The notes under the pieces: model-generated
Database searches by the model: none
What the model was told of the DNA's origin: nothing
The model's input: the letters and a program-made list of their open reading frames with translations, nothing else
Shown here: positions 11,404 through 21,255 of the stretch, piece after piece
Numbering within the stretch: the first letter of the stretch is position 1
Layout of the letters: every line of letters begins with the position of its first letter
Program-made: the position numbers and the translations under genes
Assembly (NCBI GenBank): GCA_001929475.1
Contig: LXFE01000586.1
Coordinates: 1-37,522 of the forward strand
DNA: 37,522 bases
Reading direction: 5' to 3'
Origin: Neolecta irregularis DAH-3
Lineage: Eukaryota > Ascomycota > Neolectomycetes > Neolectales > Neolectaceae

Positions 11404-11798
11404 TCAGCTAGTTGCATGCCCGTGAATAACAACTAATGCAAATTCTTCTTCGGGAACCATCATGATTTCATGCTTCTTCGTCCGTAACCTTACCAACCTT
11501 AACCCATCCTGCATTACGGTCAGCCGAACTCTGATTTGTCTCATGCCCCTTCATCTATTCCCTTGGTTACATCTTGTGCAGAATCTAAAAACGCCCTAAA
11601 CATCGATGCATAAGTCTTAGATAGATCGTCGTCAAGGGTGGATCGTATGATTGCTCCTGAGGGATTCTCGATAACTAGAACACCATGGACCTGATGTTTC
11701 TGGGATATACGGGTTATCAAATCCTCAGGGGAAATCGGAGAGCCATTTGTTAAGGACTTTGTGGGTTAAGTTTGGCTACAGAGGTATATTGGTACCAT
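11404..11798 (-). CDS. Dynein light chain, roadblock/LC7 type
   Basis: A small light chain of cytoplasmic dynein, which carries cargo and nuclei along microtubules in hyphae. The spliced protein is 105 aa, typical of DYNLRB. It contains HGVLVIENPSGAIIRSTLDDD, which aligns with the roadblock core (gvlvln.dG.piRstld), then AQDVTKGIDEGDGLRLVRLR, then TKKHEIMMVPEEEFALVVI, the conserved C-terminal strand pair. Two introns: 11757-11795 (39 nt), lying immediately after the ATG so the first coding exon is only the start codon, and 11509-11546 (38 nt, GC-AG). A GT alternative of 62 nt exists but would shorten the alignment by eight residues. Confidence 0.88.
11509..11546 (-). other. GC-AG intron in the roadblock gene (38 nt)
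   Basis: Begins GCATGA and ends AATGCAG, with a branch-like CTGAC. Removing it joins GIDEG to DGLRLVRLR at exactly the spacing expected for roadblock proteins. Confidence 0.65.
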
Positions 11799-11961
11799 TT
11801 TTTAGTTGGAAGAGGTTCGGTTGCTGATCTCATATGATCGGCCTGGTTACAAATCAATTTCATTCTAAAGCAACATATTTACAGATTTGAATGCCATTAT
11901 TTGTGTTACAAGCTGTAGGAACATAAATGGATGAGGGAACTCAAACGTCATTATGATACTT

Positions 11962-13518
11962 CTAATATTCCTCATCACTGTCGATCGTAATAGTCACAGC
12001 AGCCGGTCTTTCTGTTCTAGCCCTTTTCCGTCTTCGTGGATTAATCACTTGAACAGTTGCATGAACGTCTTCGCTGTTGCTATCATCTTCTCGTAAATCT
12101 CTTGAAGAAAAGTAATTAGGACCCCGACCTCTTAGTGGACCGGAATCGGAGTTAATTTCGCTGGCTTCGCTGTCTGCGACTTCTAAGTCATTGCATGAAA
12201 GACCCCGACTTTCACTTTGCTCTTCATCTCCATCCTCTTCATCGGTAGTATTTATGACTGGCCGTCGACGTATTGTACGGGGAACGATATGCGGAGTGGT
12301 ATGAGTCGAGGAAACCAGACTAGGTTGGCCTTGCTGAGGAGGGTCATCACAATCCAATTCGTCTTCTTGATCCGAGGAAATAAAAATATGCGAAGGTTCT
12401 TGGTTTTGCCCGTCTTCGTCCGAGTAAGCATGCCCAAATTGCTCACGGCGAAGTTCTTCCATCATCGAGTCGTCATACGGCCCCCCATAACCTTCAGTCT
12501 CACTCAAGCCCTCCCGTATCTCATCAAACGTATGATCGCCACCCTCCACCTCGCTGGTATTTCGATGATCAATGAAAGCTAGAAGTTCTGGGTCCATCTC
12601 ATCGGCATGGATATCGCTGCTGTAATCCGTTCCGTCCTCGTCAATCGCATCGATGTGAAACCAATGACGAGTGTGATGGTCATACTCGTCATGTTCAATA
12701 AACCCTGCAAGAGACCCTTCGCTCTCGTCTTCATCTTCGGCCTGCTCGCTGTCGCCGTTGGAAAACGACTCCTCATCGAAAGCATCGGAGAATACTAGCC
12801 CGCAGTGTCCACACTCACGACCTTCAGTCTTGACACTTAGTCCTCTAAGATAGGGAGATAAAGATCACCTCGTAATGACACCTTGAACAGCGCCAAACAT
12901 TGTCTTCGTCATCTCTAATACGATGACTGGGAATTTCAGCGAAGATTCCTGGAAATAAATCTTGTTTGTCTTTCGTGACATCATCATCCTGTTTTTTCTG
13001 ATGTTTACGCAGAGTTGCCCCCTCACCATGGGGATCCGCAAGTTCGGCACGAGCAATCAGAATTTCTACCATTTCTTTGATCTGTGCTGGTCAATTGGGC
13101 TCCTGTATCATATGATTTACCATGTATGTATAGATGGGTTTACTGGAAACTTTTACGCGACATGTTGGGCAGGTTTTCTTGTTCCAGAGCCATCCGTTGA
13201 TGCACTACTTCACATAAGATTGCTCTGGATAAAATAGTGTGTGGGCTCACAGTATAGCAAAACACATGGCCGCACTGAATAGTGAAAGGTTGAGAAATAA
13301 GTTCAGTACAAACAAGGCAGGTCAAAATTTTCTGAAGCCTTTCGAGGTCTGCGATTTGTGTATTTATAATCTGTAATGTCAATTTGACTTGCAACATTTT
13401 CGTATTCGTCTACCTCATCTTTGTATCGGACTTCTTTTCTGAAATTCCCTATTTCTTTTAAATCGGGTGTGGAGCTTGGCTGCTGTTGGCTAGCTTGATT
13501 TTCGCGTCGGCTTGACAT
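11962..13518 (-). CDS. RING-finger E3 ubiquitin ligase, Psh1-like
   Basis: The spliced product is 462 aa. A basic N-terminus and short coiled coil (IINTQIADLERLQKIL) precede a C3HC4 RING at about residues 53-90 (CLVCTELI, CGHVFCYTC, CPTC). A second four-cysteine cluster follows (WRCSRCHYE then CGHCGL). The rest is acidic and low in complexity, with runs such as DEDESEG, and a basic patch RRRKRARTERP before a final acidic DSDEEY. Yeast Psh1, which ubiquitinates mislocalised centromeric histone Cse4, has the same order: RING, CSNCHWE-type zinc cluster, acidic tail. The Psh1 assignment is inference from this architecture. Four introns of 43, 46, 39 and 40 nt give exactly 463 codons. The start at 13518 is preferred to an in-frame ATG at 13623. 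Confidence 0.8.
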
Positions 13519-13646
13519 AATAAGAAAACAGTAGGTACGTCGGTGGTAAGTGGTGGAGTTGGAGCACTGGACAATCAATCGACTGTCGGTCGGGGAATTT
13601 CCCCGGTTTACTCCGAAGTCCAAACTACACTATACACTATCCTAAG
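13519..13646. promoter_or_regulatory. Divergent promoter, Psh1-like gene and VMA10
   Basis: Only 128 bp separate the two start codons on opposite strands. A shared bidirectional promoter is the simplest reading. Confidence 0.5.
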
Positions 13647-14179
13647 ATGGTATATATTTACTCCCTGACCAAAGAATGTAACTAGTACAGTCTGCAGCAA
13701 ACTCTCGAGGCATACAGACACTTCTCGAGGTGCTGCAAGTGATCTACTCGATTATTAATTAAGTAGGCGGAGAAAGAGGCCCAAAAGATTGTCCACAAGG
13801 CTCGCGAATGTACGATTACCTCTAGCACTTAGCAGAGTCTTGATGCAGTTGTATAGATCGAACACAGCGGCTGAAGGATGCACGCTCTGAAGCGGCCAAG
13901 GAAATTGAAGCCTACAAAAAGCAGAAGGACTTGGAGTTTCAGAATCACCAGAAACAAGTACGTCATGGTTATTTCACCCATGTTTTCATTCTCAGTTAAC
14001 CAGCCCAGTATGAGGGGAAAAAAGAGCAACTAGAAGCTGAAGCCCAAACAGAGATAAAGCAGAAACTAGATGAAATTAGAAGAAACGGAATAGAAGGACG
14101 CGCCAAAGTTGTTGACGAATTGTTGAAAGCAGTCGTCACTGCTGAAGCAAAGCCTCACAGGAACTTCAGGAGCGGATGA
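13647..14179 (+). CDS. VMA10: V-type proton ATPase subunit G
   Basis: A peripheral-stalk subunit of the vacuolar proton pump. The product is 118 aa, the family size, and almost entirely helical: MSAANSRGIQTLLE, AEKEAQKIVHKARE, then RTQRLKDARSEAAKEIEAY and a charged second half ending HRNFRSG. Exons are 13647-13649, 13691-13729, 13767-13809, 13857-13957 and 14009-14179. Introns are 41, 37, 47 and 51 nt. The first coding exon is the ATG alone, as in the roadblock gene. The AEKEAQKIV segment is the signature of subunit G. No exon exceeds 57 codons, so the gene is invisible to a long-ORF search. Confidence 0.92.
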
Positions 14180-14353
14180 CCCTGTAATGCGTTGGAAGCA
14201 CATTACAAGTCTTGATTAATTACATACAGATATAGTTACAAGCTATCACATTCATTCTAGGGTCACATTCAAGTTATCACTGTCGACGGAATAATAAACT
14301 CAGGCATTCATTTATATATCCACTGGATTTGTGAGACCTTGGATGCAACCAAT

Positions 14354-14689
14354 TCATGTGGAATATTGGATGCCATATACTACCACACCCACAGCAGCTT
14401 TTTTGGAACTAAATCTTCCATCTTCCAAATCTCCGATAGCTAATTGTATCACTTGCTTGTGATTTTCATTTTTAATAGATGGTGTTGGAGAAACTATTGT
14501 ATTTTGAAATTTATTTTTCTTTGGGAAGGGTGTCAACTTCTCGGGAGTGTTGACTCCCCGCGTCACGAGCTTCATAAAAAGTTCATGTCCATTTGTTTCA
14601 CCTGATTTCTTGTGGAATTCAGATATCGAACAACGCAAAGTTAGAAAGGGGCTCCAGCACAGCCAACCGTGATTTATCGTCATGACCAT
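14354..14689 (-). CDS. Hypothetical protein, head-to-head with MSC7
   Basis: Open frame of 111 codons starting MVMTINHGW and running through KLVTRGVNTPEKLTPFPKK to SSKKAAVGVVVYG. No family is recognised. A splice site near the end (GTAGTA, 46 nt, or GTGGGT, 55 nt) would replace the last residues with VSQIQWIYK and move the stop to 14308. Its ATG overlaps the first codons of MSC7 on the other strand, so one of the two starts is probably wrong. The polar, proline-containing sequence looks coding, but the evidence is weak. Confidence 0.35.
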   Translation of the reverse strand: MVMTINHGWLCWSPFLTLRCSISEFHKKSGETNGHELFMKLVTRGVNTPEKLTPFPKKNKFQNTIVSPTPSIKNENHKQVIQLAIGDLEDGRFSSKKAAVGVVVYGIQYST

Positions 14690-16715
14690 CCTGATTGATA
14701 ATCTTGAGCTCAGGAGACTTTACAGCTATGATGACATTACTCTAACCGGAGCTTTTGTATCTTTCCTCGCTGTGATTGCATTTTTACTTTCCTTCGGTTA
14801 TCTCAAAAATTCCAAAGAACGCGAATGTGTTCCTTATAGCGTTGATATCCCTTTGGAAAGTCTCGTGGAGTGGAAAGGAGAAATCCTTGATTCGCCAACT
14901 ATCAAAGTATCTTCGTTTGAACTAATTGTTCTAACTGTTGAGACTCTGCAAAAGGATGAGATCCAGTGTTATAATCCAGCAAATGGCATGCTTTTAAAGA
15001 CCTTAAAAGCACATTCGCTGGAAGATATCGATCTGCGCATTGAAAATGCTGGTGTCGCTCGTCAGCAATGGAGGAAAACTACGTTTGCTCAGCGAAGGCA
15101 AGTTCTTCGATCCATGTTAAAATTCGTTCTTGAAAATCAGGAGACAATTGCTCGTATTGCGTGTATAGACTCCGGGAAAACAATGTATGTCCAAGATATC
15201 TTAATACTACGAAAATTACAATTGACTTCCTCAGGCTAGATGCAGCGTTGGGGGAGATATTAACTATTGTTGAAAAGCTAAACTGGACGATAAAGCATGG
15301 TGAAGCTGCACTAAAACCAGAAAGGCGGCCTACTTCAATGATCATGATCTATAAACATGCAGAAGTCTGGTACGAACCTCTCGGCATAATAAGTGCGTTC
15401 GTCTCTTGGAATTATCCTGTATGTTATTTACCAGGAATTTAATCAAGCGCTAGTTTCACAATGTATTCGCTCCAATTATCACAGCCATTTTTGCTGGAAA
15501 TGCAGTTATCATCAAAGGTTCAGAGCAAACCGCATGGTCTTCTCGGTTTTTCACCAATATTGCTAAAAAGGCTCTCGAAGCGTGTGGACATTCCTCGGAG
15601 ATTGTTCAGGTTTTGGCCTTGTGAACTTACATGCTGATAATAGAACGTTATTGCTCTGCCAGAACAAGCATCCTACCTCTTGATGCATCCATCGATTAGA
15701 CATGTCACTTTTATTGGATCTCACGAGGTTGGTATTAAGGTTGCTAAACAAGCGGCGGAGATCCTTAGGCCCGTCACTATTGAGCTTGGAGGGAAAGATG
15801 CAGGTACTTAGGGTTGTCATTCGGCGCTGATTGATAAGCAATAATCCTCGAAGAGGTTCATGACATAAATGCCGTAACCGCTACATTAATGCGGGGGACT
15901 TTTCAATCCGCAGGACAAAATTGCGTTGGTATTGAAAGAATAATATGTGTCGGTAAAATCTACAATCAAGTGATCGATCTCGTAGATCCGCTCGTCAAGA
16001 ATCTTAGGGTTGGATACACTCTAGACGAAGAAGTGGATATGGGTGCTATGATAAATGATCGAACCTTTGATCATCTAGAAGAATTGATCAATGAAGCTGT
16101 AATGCAAGGCGCACGGTTAGTCTATGGAGGGTTGCGATTTCACCATCCGAAATACACGAAAGGGCATTACTTCATGCCAACTTTATTAGTCGATGTTACA
16201 ACTTCCATGCGGATTGCGAACGAAGAGGTCTTTGCGCCCGTTATGACCTTCATGAAAGCCTCCACTTTAGACGAAGCTATCGAAATTACAAATTCTAGCA
16301 AATATGGGCTTGGCGGATCTGTTTTTGGAAAGAACAACATGCACGTTGAACATGTAATCAGTTCTGTTGAAACTGGGATGATGTCTGCGAACGATTTCGC
16401 CTGCTATTATCGTAGCTTCCTCCCAACGCAGTGCTGATTCGCTTAGTGGCTCAACTTCCATTTGGAGGAACTAAAGGATCGGGCTACGGAAGATTCGGGG
16501 GAAATGAGGGCCTTCGTGCTGTTAGTAACTTGAAATCTGTCTGTACCGATATCACGAATCTTGTACAGACGAGGATTCCATCAGTTGTTCAGTACCCGAT
16601 TCGGGACCAAGATAAAGCTTGGTGTTTTCTTCAAGGATTATTAGAGGTCCTTTATGCGACAAATCTTCGGCAACGAGCACAGGGTTTGATGAGCCTTGCT
16701 CGAAACTCTGTTTAA
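14682..16715 (+). CDS. MSC7: Membrane-anchored aldehyde dehydrogenase, Msc7-like
   Basis: An NAD(P)-dependent aldehyde dehydrogenase of the Msc7 group, probably anchored to the ER. The product is 614 aa. A hydrophobic segment at about residues 24-42 (FVSFLAVIAFLLSFGYL) precedes the enzyme domain. Motifs: NPANGMLLKTLKAHS, IACIDSGKT, FVSWNYPFHNVFAPI, the catalytic Glu in TIELGGKDA, the catalytic Cys in GQNCVGIERI, and LPFGGTKGSGYGRFGG. Five introns: 15185-15234 (50 nt), 15419-15453 (35), 15610-15643 (34), 15804-15838 (35) and 16412-16446 (35). The physiological substrate of Msc7 proteins is not established. The yeast name comes from a meiotic recombination phenotype. Confidence 0.9.
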
Positions 16716-17122
16716 AGAATTAGATTTGATAGTCATCTAGGGTTATGAAACTGCTTCTGTTTGTGTCAAATTAGATCAATAATACATAAGAGGACAGGAC
16801 GATCCCATTTTAGCGCAGATCCAGCAAATTTGTTCAGGATAACCCCCGGCATTAAGGTGTCGCCAGCAAGGATTCTGTGCAGTGGCCTCCGATGACTGAG
16901 ATAGATACCGAAAACATACCTTCCCTCCTGTTAAACCCTGCCTTTAGTAGTGCAGGCTGTCTGTATGATATGCACCTTACGAAGTGTCCGAAACGAGTGA
17001 TGGAAAATTCCATTTTCCATGTTATAAATTGCAAATAGAGTCTGAAAAAAAGACAGTGTAACCCTAATTTAGAACCCCAAAAAATAACCGATTGGAAATG
17101 TACATGGCTTGGACTGAACTCA
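16716..17122. other. Intergenic region between MSC7 and the dehydrogenase gene (tail to tail)
   Basis: Contains a minus-strand frame at 16852-17139 with improbable composition and a small palindrome near 16998-17018 (ATGGAAAA, loop, TTTTCCAT). I see no gene. Confidence 0.45.
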
Positions 17123-18245
17123 TCAACGTGAACCATCAATGCATTCCATTCTCTTTTCTAAAAAGGACCATAGTTTTTTGGCATTAGCCGGTTCACTCAG
17201 ATCCTTCCGGCATTCTCCTACTCTTGTCCCCGGCACAAAGTAAGCCCCATTCATAGTTGCGGCCTCTGAAGAAGTTGCAGCATACAGAGGTGTGAGAACA
17301 CCTTTGTAACAGGGTTGTTGTCTAGGTTTCTATAACATCAGCAAAATTGATCAATCTCTATTTAAGCACGTGAAGCAATTTTTCGATCTTGGGTATTGTC
17401 TCGAATAGCCCAGTATTAATAGAGCCGGGATGTACAGCATGGCTGATAATTTTCTTTGGATATATCGCAGCCAATGCTTTCGCTTGAAGAATATTTGCCT
17501 GTTAGTCAATGAATCTGCATTGAAGAGATAGTACAGCTTTAGACTGGACATAACGAGGATCCACCGTTGATGTGAGTTTGTCTGTCATAGCGATATCTTC
17601 GAAATTGATACCGCCTTCTACCGATAGGCGATGGTCTGAGCTAGAGATCCAAATGACCCTTGGTCTCCCTGCACGCTCATCCAACTCATGAGTGGCAAGC
17701 ATTAACGGTAAAAGCAGCTTCGTGAGGAAAAATGGTCCAAGAACATTCGAGGCCCACGTTAATTCTTCTCCTTTTGAGTTGAATTGAAGGTTTTGATCCG
17801 TGACAATTAATCCCCTTCTCATGAGCTTGCATAGTACACTAAGAAAGCCATACGCATTATTAATCAGCAAATGTAAATTCGTTTCTCGATTTTTGATGAT
17901 CTTGACGAATGATCGGATACTGGAGATTTCCGAAAGATCGAGCTCATAAGCAAGGACATTATCGTTACCGGTTGCCATTCTAATTTTCTCAGCAGCCTTC
18001 AAAGACTTTTCAAGATTCCGGGATGCGAAATAAACACGAGCGTTTTTATAGGCCAAGATCCGGACAATCTCATAACCTATCCCGCTGTTTCCTCCTGTGA
18101 TAACAACAACCTATTTTGTCAACAGAAAGAGGGCATGCAATGGAAGTACCTTTCCCAACATATCTGGCATGTCCTTTTCGATTGACCATCTAGACTTTGG
18201 AGGGAATATCGGCTTCAAGAACCGAAGTTCACAGAACTTGGACAT
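17123..18245 (-). CDS. Short-chain dehydrogenase/reductase (retinol dehydrogenase/WWOX-like)
   Basis: An NAD(P)-dependent oxidoreductase of unknown substrate, 323 aa after splicing. Features: N-terminal KPIFPPKSRWSIEKDMPD typical of fungal members, cofactor-binding TGGNSGIG, LDLSEISSIRSF, LLINNA, SNVLGPFFLTKLL, active-site Ser in VIWISSSDH, catalytic YVQSK, then HPGSINTGL. The C-terminus is GVLTPLYAATSSEAATMNGAYF and onward to MECIDGSR. Four introns of 39, 36, 36 and 40 nt. One of the 36-nt introns lacks a stop and keeps frame, so it is supported only by alignment. A decayed copy lies next to it on the same strand. Confidence 0.88.
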
Positions 18246-19019
18246 GATAAATGAAAACAGAATATCATTGATGCGGTAGGAATGGGGAGTTTTTATGCAG
18301 CTTCTTTGTGAAGAGAAACAACCAAGCGCTCAGAGCTAGCGTCACACGCTTCTTCGACGCTATATGTCATACATGCCATTTGCCGGTGAAGTCATCGTTT
18401 ACGATTTTCTCTTCAAAGGCTTTGCGTTAGCCTAAGGCAAGTATGACATGGATTTGTAGGGATGTGACGGTGAAATCGATTTTGGACTAATTATTCTAGG
18501 ACTAGGTAATTCCGGGTAGCGGACTTCAGCACGAATTTCTATTCCATTATTAAAACAGACAAGATGAAACGTCTCATTCATGAAACATAGTCCTGAACTA
18601 AAGGGAGAGGAATTTGTCCTTGATCCTTAAGACGGTATAGATTCGACTTTTTAGGTTAAGATAGCGGAGGAAACTGAAAATTTGTTATTTTATATGGCTT
18701 ATAAATAAGGCAATTCGGTTACAGTGTTTGCCGAAAACAAACTAATGATGAAACTTCACTTGACGGAATAAATAGCTCTGAGGATTATACCAGTTGAATA
18801 CCAGGAAAAGTGTTTGCTTTGAGAATATTGATTTTCTCCTGAGTAAGGCTTCAAGATATCATGATCGCAACGCTAACTCTAATCCTTTCAAACGTATTCA
18901 AAATATCCGTCCGAGATATATCCCGCCTTCCCTGTCAAGTAATTTCGGACGCTGCCTTCCAGATGATCCCAGATTTCTCATGAAGTCGAAGAATTACAGA
19001 GGTCTTCTCGACACTTGGT
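18246..19019. other. AT-rich spacer between the dehydrogenase gene and its decayed copy
   Basis: No gene recognised. A plus-strand frame at 18794-19021 is partly antisense to the end of the decayed dehydrogenase copy and has no protein character. Confidence 0.4.
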
Positions 19020-19900
19020 GAATTTCGCAACAGCTTCCGAAGAGAATGCTGCAAATAAAGGAGTGACTGCGCACATCGATTCTGACAAGATGAGCCGTTT
19101 CTCATGTCAATATGTCACAGGAAAATGGTACACGTGGTATTTTCCGGTTATCTGATGGCCTTTCTCTTCCTTGGTTTACTACAATGACGTGGCTCATACT
19201 TGTCTACAAGTAGTCCTCTATCTGCACATTTGTAGGACGGATGGATAATGCTCTATTCATGCCGCTAAGAATCAAAGAATTGTTTCCTCTTTTTCCTCTA
19301 TGTTTCCAGAATCCTAATACCTCAAAGGCTCTACAACTACAACCTGTGTGTAACAAGTACTTGCCAATCCAGATTACCGGCGGGGGTTCTGTACTAATTT
19401 CCGTGGCGAATAAGGCAGGCAACAATCTAGTCAAGAGATATGGACCAAATACATTAGGCGCCCACGTAACCTAGGTTGACCATTTTAAGGGAAGACGGAT
19501 CTAACTCTACTAATCTCTTTGATGCGAGAACAAGAACCCGTTATTAATGAAAACCTGGAGTGTTGTTTCCTTCTCAAAAAAGGTTTTTGGCAAAGACTTT
19601 CGTGCTATCAAAATCTGAAAGATCCTTAATGTCATCTGACGAATGATGCCCTTGACTGTGCACCGACGCATAATCGCAATAGCAGCATCTCCTTTTATGA
19701 GATCTCTCGATTTCATAAAAGACAGTGGCATTCTTCTTAAATAATCCCAAGCACAACTCATAGCTGATACCACGATTTCCTCCAGTAATGACTATGATCT
19801 GAGACTATTAGTCATTGAAAAGATGAAATTTAACGATTCTTTATCAGTTAAATCAGGGAGGGCATTCAACGTCCAGGTCGATTTGGAAGGGCGCGATAAC
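19020..19900 (-). pseudogene. Decayed tandem copy of the short-chain dehydrogenase
   Basis: Fragments in different frames follow the order of the intact neighbour: PSKSTWTLNALPDLTDK near 19890, IVITGGNRGISYEL near 19780, DLSDFDSTKVFAKNLF then EKETTLQVFINN near 19560-19610, TWAPNVFGPYLLTRLLPALF near 19450, VIWIGK, and VTPLFAAFSSEAVAKF near 19025-19070. A frame change sits in a T-run near 19580, further stops follow, the catalytic YxxxK region is not found, and the active-site serines after VIWI are lost. Short introns cannot restore it. The N-terminal alignment makes it a paralogue, not an independent fold match. Confidence 0.75.
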
Positions 19901-20843
19901 TACAAAGCAAGATGATAACATTCAAGAACACGAAGATGGCCTAGAGTAAATAGTTGCCCTTTAAGAAGCATAGGAGTACAAGACTAAGAGTATTTGTCAG
20001 AAAGAAATACTAAACTGAGAATTTTCGCCTAATGCAACACTATCGGGACTCCTCACTCAAGCTCCTTCCTCCCCTCACCCTCCACGATTTTTATTATCAC
20101 CAATCTCACTTACAATTCACTATCCTATCTATTCTGGCACGGTTCTGCTTCCAACGTCGGTTCTCTGTTTTCTCGAGAGTATCTTCGTACCGGGACTATG
20201 GGGCGTGCGGACAGGTGAGTAGTAGCGGGTAGGCTTCCTAAGGTTGTTCTTGTTGATCTTTGATATTTTGTTGCGAAGAAAGAGGGGCGGTGGACTGCTG
20301 AATACTTGCAGAACACAACATACTTCCTTCCAGTACACGCTGTAGGTAAAAAAGGAAAAGCTAAGCTAAGTCTCGTTTACATACCTACCTACGTTTATCA
20401 AGACACCTTAGGCTTTGAAGATCAGCCAAGTGGTCTAAAGTCGAGCCAGGGGGTTAATAGGCACATGTGTTTATATCCACTGAAAGGATTTTGGTTTAGT
20501 CACCAAGGAGGAAAATCCGGCTCTTTCAGACGTTCAGAAAGCAGTGAACACCACTTAATATACAGTGTTCGATAACTCATGAAAATAGTCTTCACAATAG
20601 GAAAATAATGACCATCTTATTAGATAGAAGCAATGGGCCAATGACATTTGTTGCCTCGAGAAAATTCCACAATCCGTACACTGAACCATTGCTGCCGAAA
20701 AGAATAGGCGGAGCTGAATAAAAGGAGAGGAATCATTTCTAATTCATCGATGTACATGTTCAGTTTCAACTCTCATTTCTTTACTTTTTGCTCTTATGTG
20801 TTGATTCAATAACTTTGACGCTCAAACCTAGTGGTCAGCAAGT
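19901..20843. other. Mostly non-coding; pyrimidine-rich leader with an orphan splice donor
   Basis: A pyrimidine-rich stretch (20040-20180) leads to an ATG at 20199 (MGRAD) followed at once by a consensus donor GTGAGT. A branch-like GCTGAAT with TTGCAG lies 98 nt later. This resembles the start of a highly expressed gene, yet the following sequence encodes only about ten codons before a stop. No family is recognised. The rest, down to the eL38 stop at 20844, shows nothing clear. Confidence 0.3.
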
Positions 20844-21094
20844 TCAAGATAGCGCACTCGCACTCGGGGGTAATGACTGTCTAATCTTATCGGCTTTCTC
20901 TGCATCACTGACGACGAGAGTATACAGGTATCGACTACATCTGATCTTGAATTTGATTTGCTTGTCGCTGGTTTTCTTAATCCGCGCAGCTACACCGGTG
21001 TCAAAAGCTGTTAGATGAAAGAGGTAGTACAGGTAGCATCTTTCCTTCTGGCAACTTCCAGGAAACGTTTAATATCTGTGATCTGTTGAGGCAT
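20844..21094 (-). CDS. RPL38: 60S ribosomal protein eL38
   Basis: A small basic protein of the large cytosolic ribosomal subunit. The spliced product is 69 aa: [20 protein letters not shown], then [19 protein letters not shown], then [20 protein letters not shown] and a short tail ending SASALS. The RRKDA..ARIKK and KFKxRCxRYLYTLVxxDxEKAxKxxQSLPP pattern is diagnostic. One intron at 20990-21030 (41 nt) is needed to join KDA and SARIKK. The C-terminal tail after QSLPP differs from the usual ending, as tolerated in the family. It is divergent from the small membrane-protein gene 161 bp away. Confidence 0.9.
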
Positions 21095-21255
21095 CTTTCA
21101 CAACAGTGGGTATATAACTGGTGGTGAGAATTGATTCAACCAGTGCTTCACCAGTCCCAAAAGTCGCTAATTTCTCCCGAAACGGAATTGAAAACGACCG
21201 TTAAATTCACACCCGCCTCCATCGACAATCGATAAAGCTACAGGTTGTCGGGAGA
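21095..21255. promoter_or_regulatory. Divergent promoter, RPL38 and small membrane-protein gene
   Basis: 161 bp lie between the two start codons on opposite strands. No particular factor site is claimed. Confidence 0.45.

Noticed and set aside
12217-12582. Plus-strand frame of 121 codons
   Set aside because: It is antisense to the acidic tail of the Psh1-like gene, and low-complexity acidic codons commonly leave open antisense frames.
16852-17139. Minus-strand frame of 95 codons
   Set aside because: Its composition is improbable and it overlaps the C-terminal exon of the dehydrogenase gene in another frame.
20410-20530. Possible class II tRNA (GCCAAGTGGTCTAAAG resembles box A, GGTTTAGTCACC resembles box B)
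   Set aside because: The D-stem and acceptor arms do not pair and the T-loop has the wrong length.
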